Assembly (NCBI GenBank): GCA_963704075.1
Contig: CAVPGV010000014.1
Span: forward strand, 1-64,000
DNA: 64,000 nucleotides
Source: JADKAV01 sp963704075
GTDB lineage: Bacteria; Actinomycetota; Actinomycetes; S36-B12; UBA10799
Direction: 5' to 3'
Position numbers and translations under genes: made by a program. Below the pieces are notes generated by a model. It did not search any database. It was given only the letters and a program-made list of their open reading frames with translations, and was not told the origin of the DNA. This document shows positions 28,523 through 38,149 of this stretch, one piece after another. How positions within the stretch are numbered: the first letter of the stretch is position 1; every line of letters begins with the position of its first letter.

Positions 28523-28617
28523 AGCGTTGGACTTAGGTACAGGCGTTGGAGAAACGCACAGAGTGGAGAACGACGGCCCGATCAACTCCAACGGATGTAC
28601 CCGACTCCAACGGATGT
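28523..28617. repeat. Intergenic inverted array with 19-bp period, family A site 3
   Basis: This element lies between the convergent HAD and ABC permease genes. Two CGTTGGA units 19 nt apart (28525, 28544) and a degenerate third are followed by an ACGGCCCGATC centre. Two inverted TCCAACGGATGT units 19 nt apart complete it. It is the smallest of the three family A copies. Confidence 0.8.
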
Positions 28618-28647
28618 GCTCGCCGGCGTCAGACACGACCTCCAACC

Positions 28648-31195
28648 TCACTCGGTGGCGATGGCGGTGAGGATCCGCAGGCGTGAGCCGCGCCACGCCG
28701 GCCACAGTGCAGCCACGACGCCGCCGACCGCCGCCAAGACCAGGAACAACGCGAGTTGCGGCACGTTGACGGCGAACTCCTCGATGCCTTGGCTGGCGAG
28801 GATGCGTTGCAGAAGAGCTCCGAACGAGACTCCCGACGATCATCCCGAGCACCGCGCCGAACACCGCGATGATGAATGCCTCGATGACGATCGTGCGGCG
28901 GATTCCTCCGCGCCACATGCCCACCGCCCGCAGCAACCCGATCTCGCGTGTCCGTTCGAACACACTGAGGGCAAGCGTGTTCACGATGCCCAACAGAGCG
29001 ATCAGCACGGCGAGCACCAGAAGCGCGAACAGGAAGTTCAGGAGTTGGCCGATCTGGTCACTGATGCTCGATTTGAACGCGGACTGGTCGAGGACCTGAA
29101 CGTTGGGAAACGGTTCCACGCGCGGTGGCGATGGCCGCTTCGACGACATCTGCGGGGACCGCCGGATCCTTCACGACGTACACCACGCTGTCCTCGTCGG
29201 ACGTGCCGAGACGCTGGGCTGTGGGCAGATCGGTCACGTAGCCGGTGAGACCGCCGGCAGGTTCGTAGAGCGCGACCACGTCAAGATCAACCGGACCTGC
29301 CAGGGAGAGCACCTGCACCGTCGTGCCGATACCCGCCCCGATCTCCACCGCGGTGTCGGCGTCAAGGGCGGTGTCGCCGTCGGCGAGGTCGTCCAGTGAA
29401 CCCGCGGTCACGTTCAGGGAGAGGGCACGCTGGATGGCCATCGGATCCACACCGGTCACCAGCGTGTCCCCGGTTCCGGGCGCTCGCATGGGAGCCTGCC
29501 GGACCACCGCCACCTCAGAGACCCCGTCCGTGTCCCGAATGGCTTCTCCGACCTTGCCCGGGAACGGCTGGAAATCCGTAGCCGGTGACCACGAAGTCGG
29601 CACCGATCACGTCGTCCACGATCCCGGCCACGGACTTCTGGGTGCTTGCGGCGAGGACACTGATCACCGACATGAGACACACGCCGATCGTCAACGCCCC
29701 GGCGGTGGCGGCCGTCCGCCGGGGGTTGCGGCGCGTGTTGCCGCGCGCCAGACGACCGCTGATCCCACGGAACAAGGTCCCGATGATCGATGTGGCCGGC
29801 CGGGCCAACTCCGGGGCGAGCGATAGCACTCCGACCAGAACGGCAGCGGCCGCCACACCGGCCATCAGGGCACCTTGCATGGTGTCGGATTCGGCCAGCC
29901 GAGGGGACATGACAGCCAGACCGAGACCTGCGCCGAATAGGAAACCACCGACCACAGTCCGCCGTCCCAGGGCACGGCTGGCAGGGAGTTCCTCGCGCAT
30001 GGCCGCCACGGGCGGGATCACCGAGGCCCGCCTGGCCGGCATCAGGGCACTGACCAACGTGATGAACAGGCCCACGACCAGCGCGACCACGATCGTTCGG
30101 GGTTCGAAGACGAGCTGGCCACTGGGGAAGGGTGCACCCGCGGCCTGGAACAACGCCTGCAGGCCACGGGCGATCCCGGCACCCACGCCGATCCCTATGA
30201 GACTTGCCAGCACGGCCACCGCGGCAGCCTCCGCCAGGATCGACCGCAGGACCTGTGACCGGGAAGCTCCGATGGCGCGCAGCAGAGCGAGTTCGCGGGT
30301 TCGCTGGGCGACCAGCATCGAGAAGGTGTTGTAGATCAGGAACGCGGCCACGAACACCGAAACGATCGCGAACACGAGCAGGAACGTGTTGAGGAATCCG
30401 AGCCCGGAGTCGAGTTGCTCGGAGACCTGGCTGGCCTGCTCGTCACCGGTGATCGCCTGTGCCCCCGGCGGTAGCAGGGGAACGATCTCATCGCGGACGG
30501 CGGCCTTGAGAGACCGTCGGTTGCGCCAGCACGGCCAGGCTCGTGGCCTGTCCCGGCTCGAGGAACAACTCCTGCGCCGTGTCGAAGTCCCACGTGGCGA
30601 ACCCCACCCCGAAACCGCTGCCGCGCAGGCGGGTCGTGCCGGTGAGCCCGAACTCCCGGCGATCCCCGGAGGGCAGCAGGATCGTCACGGCGTCGCCGAC
30701 CGAGACCCCCAACTGATCGGCGGTGCCGGTGTCCAACGCGATCTCATCGCCGGCCGACGGCGCTCGGCCGTCGACGATCTCACTCGGATTGACCTCTGGG
30801 GGTGTCCAGGTCTGCCCGATCACGGTGCCGCTGCCGAAACCGCCTGACTCGGCACCGAGCGGTTTGCCCTCCGAATCCAGGACCACCACGTTCGTCACCT
30901 GGATCTGGGGGACGACCGACGTCACTCCGGGGAGTTGCCCGATCTGATCACCAAGATCGGTGGGCACCGTGGGTGTCTGACCGCCGCCTTGGAAATCGGA
31001 CGTGAAGTCGGCGGCCGTCGGTTGAACCGTCACATCGGGCTGATTCTGCTGGATGAGCGTGTCCAGGGAGGCACGCAATGAATCGGTGAAGATGTACGTC
31101 CCGGCGACGAAAGCGACGGCCAGCACAATCGAGAGCGCAGTCAGGCCCAATCGCAGTTTGTGCGCGAACAGGTTGCGCAGTGCTGCCCGCAGCAT
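28648..31195 (-). CDS. FtsX/MacB-type ABC transporter permease (four frameshifts)
   Basis: The N-terminus is LRAALRNLFAHKLRLGLTALSIVLAVAFVAGTYIFTD, a membrane helix followed by a large extracytoplasmic domain. Two FtsX permease segments follow: SVFVAAFLIYNTFSMLVAQRTRELALLRAIGA, and near the end LNFLFALLVLAVLIALLGIVNTLALSVFERTREIGLLRAVGM. Frames change near 30509, 29580, 29118 and 28830. Removing four bases leaves 2544 nt, 847 residues, with domain similarity continuous throughout. It starts at an ATG overlapping the ATPase stop. Such exporters move lipids, lipoproteins or peptides; the cargo here is unknown. Confidence 0.85.
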
Positions 31196-31962
31196 CAGGC
31201 GTCAGGGTCGGCGACGGGATTCCCCTCGATGTCGAAGCGCTTCATGCGATCGAGCACGCGCTCAGCGGTCGGGTCGCGCATCTCGTCCACGATCCGGCCA
31301 TCGGCCAGGAACACCACCCGTTGGGCGTACGAGGCGGCGTTCGGGTCGTGAGTGACCATCACGATCGTCTGCCCGAACTCGTCCACGCTGCGCCTCAGGA
31401 AACCCAGCACCTCCGCGCCGCTGCGGGAGTCGAGGTTTCCGGTTGGTTCATCGGCAAAGATGATCGCGGGCCGGCTGGCCATCGCGCGGGCACAGGCCAC
31501 CCGCTGCTGCTGACCGCCGGACAGCTCGCTGGGCTTGTGATCCAGACGCGAGCGCAGCCCCACCGTGTCGATCACGGTGTCGAGCCACTGCTTGTCGGGT
31601 TTCCTCCCGGCGATGTCCAGCGGGAGGGTGATGTTCTCCTCGGCGTTGAGCGTTGGGATCAGGTTGAAACTCTGGAACACGAAACCGATCTGATCGCGCC
31701 GAAGAGCTGTCAGTTCCTTGTCCTTCAACGTGGTCAGGTCAACCTCACCCACGGTCACCGTGCCGCCGGTGACGGAGTCGAGCCCGGCCAGGCAGTGCAT
31801 CAGCGTGGATTTTCCAGACCCCGAGGGACCCATGATGGCGGTGAAGTGCCCTTGTTCGATATCGATGTCAACGTCATTGAGGGCTACTACTCGGGCCTCT
31901 CCCTCGCCGTACACCTTGGTGAGGCCGCGGGCCGAGGCGGCGGTCGTTGCGGTCGTAGTCAC
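31195..31962 (-). CDS. ABC transporter ATP-binding protein (LolD/MacB type)
   Basis: The 255-residue nucleotide-binding subunit has Walker A GPSGSGKST, Q-loop VFQSFNLIPTL, signature LSGGQQQR, Walker B IIFADEPTGNLD and the H-loop VMVTHD. The NLIPTLNAEEN segment is typical of LolD/MacB partners of FtsX permeases. The GTG at 31962 has TACGGT at 31969-31974 with a 6-nt gap. It overlaps the upstream RecB-like gene by 4 nt and the downstream permease by 1 nt. Confidence 0.92.
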   Translation of the reverse strand: MTTTATTAASARGLTKVYGEGEARVVALNDVDIDIEQGHFTAIMGPSGSGKSTLMHCLAGLDSVTGGTVTVGEVDLTTLKDKELTALRRDQIGFVFQSFNLIPTLNAEENITLPLDIAGRKPDKQWLDTVIDTVGLRSRLDHKPSELSGGQQQRVACARAMASRPAIIFADEPTGNLDSRSGAEVLGFLRRSVDEFGQTIVMVTHDPNAASYAQRVVFLADGRIVDEMRDPTAERVLDRMKRFDIEGNPVADPDA

Positions 31963-32901
31963 CCCTCAACCGTAAGTGACGTTGCTGCACTCGGCTGGTC
32001 GGGGAGCGGGGGAGGCGTTCCCCCGAATTCGGGACACAGGGCCTGATGCGAACACCACCGGCATTTCTTGGACGACCGGGGACGCCAGTCCTGAGTCTCC
32101 GCGGCCCGCTTGATGGCCTTCCACAATGCCGCGAGCTTTGCGTTCGAAACGGTCGAGGTCTTCGGGATCCGGGTGATAGGTGAGGACTTCCCCGTTGCCC
32201 AAGTAGAGCAATTGGAGTCGATCGGGCACCTCGCCGGTGGCCCGATGGACCATGAGGGCGTAGAAGCGCAGCTGGAACATCGCGGACTGCTCCCACACCT
32301 CTTTGGGTGCACGCCCGGTCTTGTAGTCGACCACCCGCAGCTTGCCGCCGGGGGAGTCCATCCGGTCCACATAGCCACGTAGCAGGAGGTCCTCGCCGAT
32401 GCCCACCTCGACGAGTTGCTCGCGGCTCACAGGGTCGATCGACGTCGGATCCTCCATGGTGAAGTACGTCTGCAGCAGGGCCTGCGCCTCCCGGATCACC
32501 AGGTCGCGGACCTCGTCGGTGACCTCCGGGGCGGAATCGGCCGGCCATTGAGCGTCTTCGATCAGGGCGAAAGCAGCATCCGGCTCGGCTGCCAGCAGGT
32601 CGGCCAGCGCCTGCGGCACCATGGCCCGGGCCACCTCTTCATCACGGGTCGGCGCCGGCAGGTCGTACAAACGGTCGAGGACCTCGTGCACGAGGGTTCC
32701 ACGAAACGCCGCACGGCCGGGGCGTTCCGGCAGGCGGTCGATCGCCCGGAAGCGGTAGAGCAGCGGGCAGGTCAAGAAGTCCGACGCCCTGCTCGGTGAC
32801 AGGGCACCTACGACCGGATGCCCGCGCAGTCCGCTGACCTCCCGCGGTCGGATGGCGTCCGGGTCGGCGAGGGGACGTATGGGTGCGGCGGAACTATTCA
32901 C
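31959..32901 (-). CDS. RecB-family PD-(D/E)XK nuclease with predicted Fe-S cluster (one frameshift)
   Basis: The protein begins VNSSAAPIRPL. It has the RecB/Cas4-type core SPSRASDFLTCPLLYRFR, GTLVHEVLDRL, and the active site VDYKTG with Asp and Lys. After correction of one extra A near 32133, the C-terminus reads WRPRSSKKCRWCSHQALCPEFGG. One Cys near the N-terminus plus three near the C-terminus is the AddB-type arrangement that holds a 4Fe-4S cluster. The corrected length is 313 residues. The GTG at 32901 has TACTGT at 32909-32914 with a 7-nt gap. The equivalent mycobacterial gene also neighbours trmI and the proteasome genes. Confidence 0.85.
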
Positions 32902-32984
32902 GCTCCTCACAGTAAGTCGCACCTACGACAAGTCCGGGCGATGTCCACAACGGACGTGTCGCGCCCCGAGGTGTCATTCAGCTC

Positions 32985-33131
32985 AAGGGCGACGTTGTTG
33001 GGCACTTGCGACCCCGAAATGCCCCAACAACGCCGCCCTCGTTCTCCGCTGGACCCCAACAAGATCGCCCTGGATGTCTGACCAAGCGGCAACCCCTTCA
33101 GGGCGGTGGCAAGGGCGACGTTGTTGGGCAC
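32985..33131. repeat. Intergenic inverted repeats, family B (four 20-bp units)
   Basis: AAGGGCGACGTTGTTGGGCA occurs at 32985-33004 and again at 33111-33130. Inverted versions (CCCAACAACGCCGCCCT and CCCAACAAGATCGCCCT) lie at 33023-33039 and 33055-33071. Adjacent units can form two hairpins with stems of about 15-17 bp. The stretch follows the site-2 protease stop and precedes the divergently read RecB-like start region. I see no gene here. Confidence 0.8.
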
Positions 33132-33195
33132 TCGCCTGACCTTGATCAATGGACTCTCCGGAGCGCATCCGCCCGGTCCAGAAGGGCCAAGGATC

Positions 33196-34272
33196 TCAGT
33201 GGCGGTCGAGCGCAGCATTGACGTCCGCAGCCATCAGCACCCCCAGCGGGCGGCCATCGGGCTCAGTGACGAAGACCACGGATTGACCGCTGTCCGCCAG
33301 GGTCTGCAGCATTCGCGAGGGCTGGTCGTCCAGGACGACCCTCTGCTCAGCGGGAATGGCGACGGTGAAAGGACCCACCGCGACAGCACCGCGTTGATCG
33401 GCTGGCACGGCGTCCGCGGCGGCCAGCGACAGGGCCGCCAGTAGACGCCCGCGGCCATCCACTGTCACGACCGCCACCTGCGAGGTCTGATCCCACCGCG
33501 ACAGCACCGCACCCAGCCGGTCGGTCTCGCTGACCGCCAGCACCGGCCGGATCATCTGCGGTAACCGCGGGATGACGCGGTCGAGTGCGCGGCCCTGCTT
33601 GGCCGACTGCAGCGACTGATAGGCCCCGAAACCCAGGAACACCGCGAGCACCGCGGTCAGCAGACCGCCTGCCCCGCGACTGAGCAGTACCACGGCCAGC
33701 GCACCCACCAGAGCGGCGATGATCAGACCCGCGTATCCCGCGGCGCGCGCGCCGGAGTTCTCCGATCCGGTGGCCCGCCAGACGGCCGACTTCACAATTC
33801 CGCCGCCGTCCAGCGGTGCACCGGGCAACAGATTGAGCGCGCCGAGCAGCAGATTGGTGAAGGCCAGGGCACTGAGCAGAACCGATATGGATCCACTGGT
33901 CACCCCTGCCAGGACCCAGCAGCCTGCGGCGATGGCCAGCGTCGACAGCGGTCCCACCACCGAGATCACGAACTCGGGACCGGGCCTGCTGTCGCGCCGC
34001 TCGTACACGGTGTAGCCCCCGAGCAGCCACAGCGTGATGCCCTGGACCGGGTAGCCGAAGGATCGCGCGGCCCAGGCATGGGCGAGTTCGTGCACCAGCA
34101 CACCCACGTACAGCAGAACGGCGAAGACGCCGGCCAGGAGCAAACCGGAACTCCCGGGCTGCTCGAAAGTCGGCGCCCACAGATAGGCGATGAGCAGGAC
34201 CGCCAGGATGCCGCCCAGCGGGAGGCTGACGGGGATTCCGGCGATCTGGAAACGCACTCCGCCTTCGCCCAT
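33196..34272 (-). CDS. Site-2 protease (M50) with C-terminal CBS-like region
   Basis: This 358-residue membrane metalloprotease has zinc motif HELAH in LLYVGVLVHELAHAWAARS and the third ligand region NLLPGAPLDGGGI. Six or so hydrophobic segments are followed by about 130 residues resembling paired CBS domains, as in regulatory site-2 proteases. It probably cleaves a membrane-bound anti-sigma factor or similar regulator. The ATG at 34272 has TAGCCT at 34280-34285 with a 7-nt gap, which favours this start over one 16 codons upstream. It is divergent from trmI, the two starts being 38 bp apart. Confidence 0.88.
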   Translation of the reverse strand: MGEGGVRFQIAGIPVSLPLGGILAVLLIAYLWAPTFEQPGSSGLLLAGVFAVLLYVGVLVHELAHAWAARSFGYPVQGITLWLLGGYTVYERRDSRPGPEFVISVVGPLSTLAIAAGCWVLAGVTSGSISVLLSALAFTNLLLGALNLLPGAPLDGGGIVKSAVWRATGSENSGARAAGYAGLIIAALVGALAVVLLSRGAGGLLTAVLAVFLGFGAYQSLQSAKQGRALDRVIPRLPQMIRPVLAVSETDRLGAVLSRWDQTSQVAVVTVDGRGRLLAALSLAAADAVPADQRGAVAVGPFTVAIPAEQRVVLDDQPSRMLQTLADSGQSVVFVTEPDGRPLGVLMAADVNAALDRH

Positions 34273-34309
34273 ACGACCGAGGCTACCTCGCGCGTTAGTG
34301 TCGGCAAGT

Positions 34310-35248
34310 GTGACGACCACCCCACCGGTGCCCGAGTCCGCGTTGTTCGCGGCCGGCGATCAGGTTCAACTGACCGACGCCCGCGGGCGCATGCACACCA
34401 TCACCCTCATCCCCGGGCAACGGTTCCACACCGAGAAGGGCGGGATAGACCACGATGACCTGATCGGGTCGTCAGAAGGCGTCGTGGTCACCTCCAGCAA
34501 GGGAACGGCCTACCTGGCTCTGCGGCCGTTGCTGCACGACTTCGTCATGTCCATGCCCCGCGGCGCCACCATCATCTACCCGAAAGACGCCGCGTTGATC
34601 ATGGCGTTCGCGGACATCGGGCCGGGCATGCGCGTCCTGGAGGCCGGGGCGGGTTCCGGCGCGCTGAGTTGCTGGCTGCTGCGTGGCGTCACCCCGACGG
34701 GTCACCTCACCTCCGTGGAGAAGCGTCCTGACTTCGCCGAAATCGCACAGCGCAATGTGACCAAGTACTTCGGCCACAAGCCTGAGAACTGGACGCTGCA
34801 CACCGGCGCACTGGAGCAGGTCGCACCCGAGGGGCCCTTCGACCGGGTCGTGCTGGATCTGCTCAACCCGTGGGACATGCTCGAGGTGGTGGCCGACTGC
34901 CTGCGCCCCGGCGGGGTTCTGTGTGTGTACGTCGCGACCACGACGCAGTTGTCCCGCACGGTCGAGACGCTGCGCGCCACCGGCGGTTGGACCGAACCCA
35001 AAGCGTCCGAGACGATGCTGCGCGGATGGCACGTCGAGGGGCTGGCGGTGCGTCCGGATCACCGCATGGTCGGGCACACCGCGTTCCTCGTGTACAGCAG
35101 GCGGCTGGCCCCGGGGGTGTCGGCGCCCACCAAACGCAGCCGTCCCGCGAAGGGCGCCTACGGAGAGGACTACACCGGCCCGCGGGCGCCAGGCGCTGCC
35201 GGACAGGCCGCGTCGACGAGCACTGGAAATCCTGCAGAAGACGTATAG
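34310..35248 (+). CDS. trmI: tRNA (adenine-58-N1)-methyltransferase TrmI
   Basis: The 312-residue SAM-dependent enzyme methylates A58 in the T-loop of tRNA. The N-terminal domain precedes the SAM motif VLEAGAGSGALSCWLLRG near residue 110, and the catalytic region FDRVVLDLLNPWDMLE follows. The C-terminal tail is Pro- and Thr-rich. The GTG at 34310 is the only start giving the family N-terminus; TAGTGT at 34296-34301 lies 8 nt upstream. The gene precedes arc, as in other actinobacteria. Confidence 0.9.
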   Translation: MTTTPPVPESALFAAGDQVQLTDARGRMHTITLIPGQRFHTEKGGIDHDDLIGSSEGVVVTSSKGTAYLALRPLLHDFVMSMPRGATIIYPKDAALIMAFADIGPGMRVLEAGAGSGALSCWLLRGVTPTGHLTSVEKRPDFAEIAQRNVTKYFGHKPENWTLHTGALEQVAPEGPFDRVVLDLLNPWDMLEVVADCLRPGGVLCVYVATTTQLSRTVETLRATGGWTEPKASETMLRGWHVEGLAVRPDHRMVGHTAFLVYSRRLAPGVSAPTKRSRPAKGAYGEDYTGPRAPGAAGQAASTSTGNPAEDV

Positions 35249-35288
35249 GGTCGATTACACGTCCTCACTTTCGGAAGGTGGATAGGCG

Positions 35289-36926
35289 ATGATCGACGAC
35301 CCTCGTAGCGACGAGTTGGGGCAGATCCGCGCCGAACTCGCCAAACAGCGGGCCAACAACGAGCGCTTGACCGCCACGCTGCGCGAGGCCCGGGCGCAGA
35401 TCCTCACACTCAAGGCCGAAGTCGACAGGCTGGCGGAGCCACCTAGCGCCTACGGCGTCTACTTGGAGACGCTGCCCGATCGTTCCTTGAACATTTTCAC
35501 CGGCGGTCGCAAGATGCGCGTGGTGGCCACTCCCGACGTGGACATCGACGCCTTGGTCCCGGGCCAGGAGGTTATGCTCAACGACGCCCTGAACATCGTC
35601 GAGGCAGCCGGATTCGAGCAGCGCGGTGACATCGTGATGCTCAAGGAGATCCTCGAGGGCGGGGTGCGAGCGCTGGTCATCGCGCACACCGACGAGGAGC
35701 AGGTGGTCCACCTGGCAGACCCGTTGCGTTCCCAACGGCTGCGGGCCGGCGATTCCCTGCTGGTCGACAGCCGCTCGGGTTTCGCGTTCGAGCGGATCCC
35801 GAAGGCCGAGGTCGAGGAGCTGGTCCTCGAAGAGGTGCCCGACATCGACTACGAGGACATCGGTGGCCTCGGGTCGCAGATCGAGCAGATCCGCGACGCC
35901 GTGGAGTTGCCGTTCATGCACGCTGACCTGTTCCGCGAACACGAGTTGCGCGCGCCCAAGGGGATCCTGCTCTACGGCCCGCCGGGTTGCGGAAAGACGC
36001 TCATCGCGAAGGCCGTGGCCAACTCCCTGGCCAAGAAGGTCTCTGCCCGGGAGGGTTTGGAGGCCGGGCGATCCTTCTTCCTCAACATCAAGGGCCCGGA
36101 ACTTCTGAACAAGTACGTGGGGGAGACCGAGCGCCACATCCGACTGGTCTTCCAGCGCGCCCGGGAGAAGGCCAGTGAGGGCATGCCGGTCATCGTGTTC
36201 TTCGACGAGATGGACTCGCTGTTCCGCACCCGGGGTTCCGGGGTGTCCAGCGACGTCGAGAACACGATCGTCCCCCAACTGCTCTCCGAGATCGACGGCG
36301 TCGAGGGCCTCGAGAACGTCATCGTGATCGGCGCGAGCAACCGCGAGGACATGATCGACCCGGCCATCCTGCGGCCCGGACGCCTCGACGTGAAGATCAA
36401 GATCGAACGCCCCGACGCGCAAGCCGCCGCCGACATCATGGCCAAGTACCTCGCATCCCGACTGCCTCTGCACCCCGACGACCTGTCCGAACACGGTGGG
36501 GACCCGGATGCGACGGTCGCCGCAATGATCCAGCGGACCGTGGAACGGATGTACTCGGAGTCCGACGAGAACCGCTTCCTGGAGGTCACCTACGCCAACG
36601 GTGACAAGGAGGTCCTCTACTTCAAGGACTTCAACTCCGGAGCGATGCTGGAGAACATCGTCTCGCGGGCCAAGAAGAACGCGATCAAGGCCTTCCTGGA
36701 CCACGGCCAGAAAGGCATCCGCCTGCAACATCTGCTGTCGGCGTGCGTCGACGAGTTCCGCGAGAACGAGGATCTACCGAACACGACCAACCCGGATGAC
36801 TGGGCGCGGATCTCAGGCAAGAAGGGTGAACGCATCGTGTTCATCCGCACGTTGGTGCAGGGCAAGCAGGGCGATGAACCCGGCCGCACCATCGACAACG
36901 TGGCCAACACCGGCCAGTACTTGTAG
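35289..36926 (+). CDS. arc: Proteasome-associated AAA ATPase ARC/Mpa
   Basis: This 545-residue hexameric unfoldase captures pupylated proteins and feeds them to the 20S proteasome. The N-terminal coiled coil (about 10-55) binds Pup. Two OB folds follow, and the AAA domain has Walker A GPPGCGKT near residue 235 and Walker B VIVFFDEMDS. The chain ends in GQYL, the C-terminal tail that docks on the proteasome. The ATG at 35289 follows GGAAGGTGG. It is separated from the rest of the proteasome genes by a CAP-protein gene and inverted dop. Confidence 0.95.
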   Translation: MIDDPRSDELGQIRAELAKQRANNERLTATLREARAQILTLKAEVDRLAEPPSAYGVYLETLPDRSLNIFTGGRKMRVVATPDVDIDALVPGQEVMLNDALNIVEAAGFEQRGDIVMLKEILEGGVRALVIAHTDEEQVVHLADPLRSQRLRAGDSLLVDSRSGFAFERIPKAEVEELVLEEVPDIDYEDIGGLGSQIEQIRDAVELPFMHADLFREHELRAPKGILLYGPPGCGKTLIAKAVANSLAKKVSAREGLEAGRSFFLNIKGPELLNKYVGETERHIRLVFQRAREKASEGMPVIVFFDEMDSLFRTRGSGVSSDVENTIVPQLLSEIDGVEGLENVIVIGASNREDMIDPAILRPGRLDVKIKIERPDAQAAADIMAKYLASRLPLHPDDLSEHGGDPDATVAAMIQRTVERMYSESDENRFLEVTYANGDKEVLYFKDFNSGAMLENIVSRAKKNAIKAFLDHGQKGIRLQHLLSACVDEFRENEDLPNTTNPDDWARISGKKGERIVFIRTLVQGKQGDEPGRTIDNVANTGQYL

Positions 36927-37000
36927 GGAATGCTGCCCCTGGCGGCGCTTCGCACTTCAGGGGGCGACGCCTCGCCGCACGCTCCACTTCGGGTATCGGA

Positions 37001-37072
37001 TTGCCAAGTAGCCCGTTAGTTGCCGAATGACCTTCAACTTACGGGCTACTTGGCAACTAACGGGCCAAGTCT
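37001..37072. repeat. Intergenic alternative hairpins, family C site 1
   Basis: Two perfect but mutually exclusive stems are present. 37001-37016 (TTGCCAAGTAGCCCGT) pairs with 37041-37056, and 37011-37024 (GCCCGTTAGTTGCC) pairs with 37052-37065. The element lies between the convergent arc and CAP genes. A 24-nt piece at 37009-37032 recurs, inverted and with two mismatches, at 53041-53064. Confidence 0.85.
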
Positions 37073-37104
37073 GGTTTCGCGGCCGCCGCGAAGAGAACCG
37101 CCGG

Positions 37105-38023
37105 CTACTTCGACGGGTCGTACCCGAAGTCCTGCACCCAGTAGCTGATGGCGCTGGAGTAGCGGGAATCGTTCTGCGAAGGCCAAGCCGAGACCCATGT
37201 GATCGAAGTCCGGGTCCATCAGGTTCATGCAGTGCCCGGGGCTGTTCAGCCAGCCCTTGAGCGTCTCCTGGGCGGTGGGGAAGCCGCTGGCGATGTTCTC
37301 GCCGCCGGCGTAGCCGCGGTACTTGGTGGCCGCGATGCGCTGGTCGAAGGACCGGCCATCACGGGAGTCGTGCGAGAAGTAGGACTTGTCGGCCATGTCC
37401 TGTGCGTGTGCCTGGGCGGCCTTGGCGATCTCATCGCTGTAGTCGACCGGGCCAACCGCAGGCATGGTCTTCGAACCGCACTTCTGTACCCGTGCACGTG
37501 CCTGGTTGACCAGCGCGAACATGGTGCCGATCTCGCCGCCGGGGACCGGTGAGGCGGGGATCGCAGCGCGACTCGGGGAGGTTCCCACCGAGGGGTCGAT
37601 AGTGATGACCTTGGACACAGGGCGGTAGTGGACCTTGACCGCGATCTTCTTGCCACCCTTGGCGCGAAGCGTGAACTTGCGGTGCTTGGGTTTGTAGGAG
37701 GTGCCGTTCTTCTTCACCGCGAACGCCCGCACCCGGTACTTGCCGCTGGGTAGGGACATCACGGTCGAGGAACGCAGCACCTGCTGGTAGCCCGAACCCT
37801 TGACCTTCACCCTGGCCTTGGGAACTCCGCTGATCGTCACTGCCAGGCTGTTGGACGACTTGGCCGCCACACTGGACTGGAATCCGGTTCCGAAGGGGAC
37901 GCTCGCGGAGGCGGAGGTCCCCGTCAGCACCTGTCCGGCCATGAGGCCGGCGGCTGCGAGGAGGACTCCGTAACTGCGCACACAAAGGGGATCGACGGCG
38001 CACGGAGCGCTACCTTGAGACAT
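37105..38023 (-). CDS. Secreted CAP-domain protein (SCP/PR-1 type, one frameshift)
   Basis: A signal peptide covers about residues 15-41 (a hydrophobic stretch ending GTSASA). A middle beta-rich region rich in Lys follows, then a CAP domain with the motifs MFALVNQARARVQKCG, AAQAHAQDMADKSYFSHDSRDG and GENIASGFPTAQETLKGWLNSPGHCMNLM. The His and Glu residues of the CAP cavity are present. The frame breaks near 37178 (AFAERF). Removing one base gives SRYSSAISYWVQDFGYDPSK and a stop at 37105-37107, 305 residues in all. The role of bacterial CAP proteins is unclear. Its place between arc and dop is unusual. Confidence 0.85.
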
Positions 38024-38149
38024 TCACCCATTTGGAGAATCCTCCGCGTCACCCGTTCGGACCAGTCGACGTGAAGGGTGCTGGCCTGCGTCACCGGCGG
38101 TCGTGACGCCTTTCGCCCAAACGGGCAGTGACGCGCCGGCGAGGCCTGC

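Noticed and set aside
10375..28617. CRISPR array as an explanation for the 19-bp periodic repeats
   Set aside because: Units are not separated by unique spacers of CRISPR length, they switch orientation within each site, and no cas gene is present.
32818..33221. Several short open frames across the 32.9-33.2 kb gap
   Set aside because: They are translations of the family B inverted repeats on both strands, with no start signals and no family similarity.
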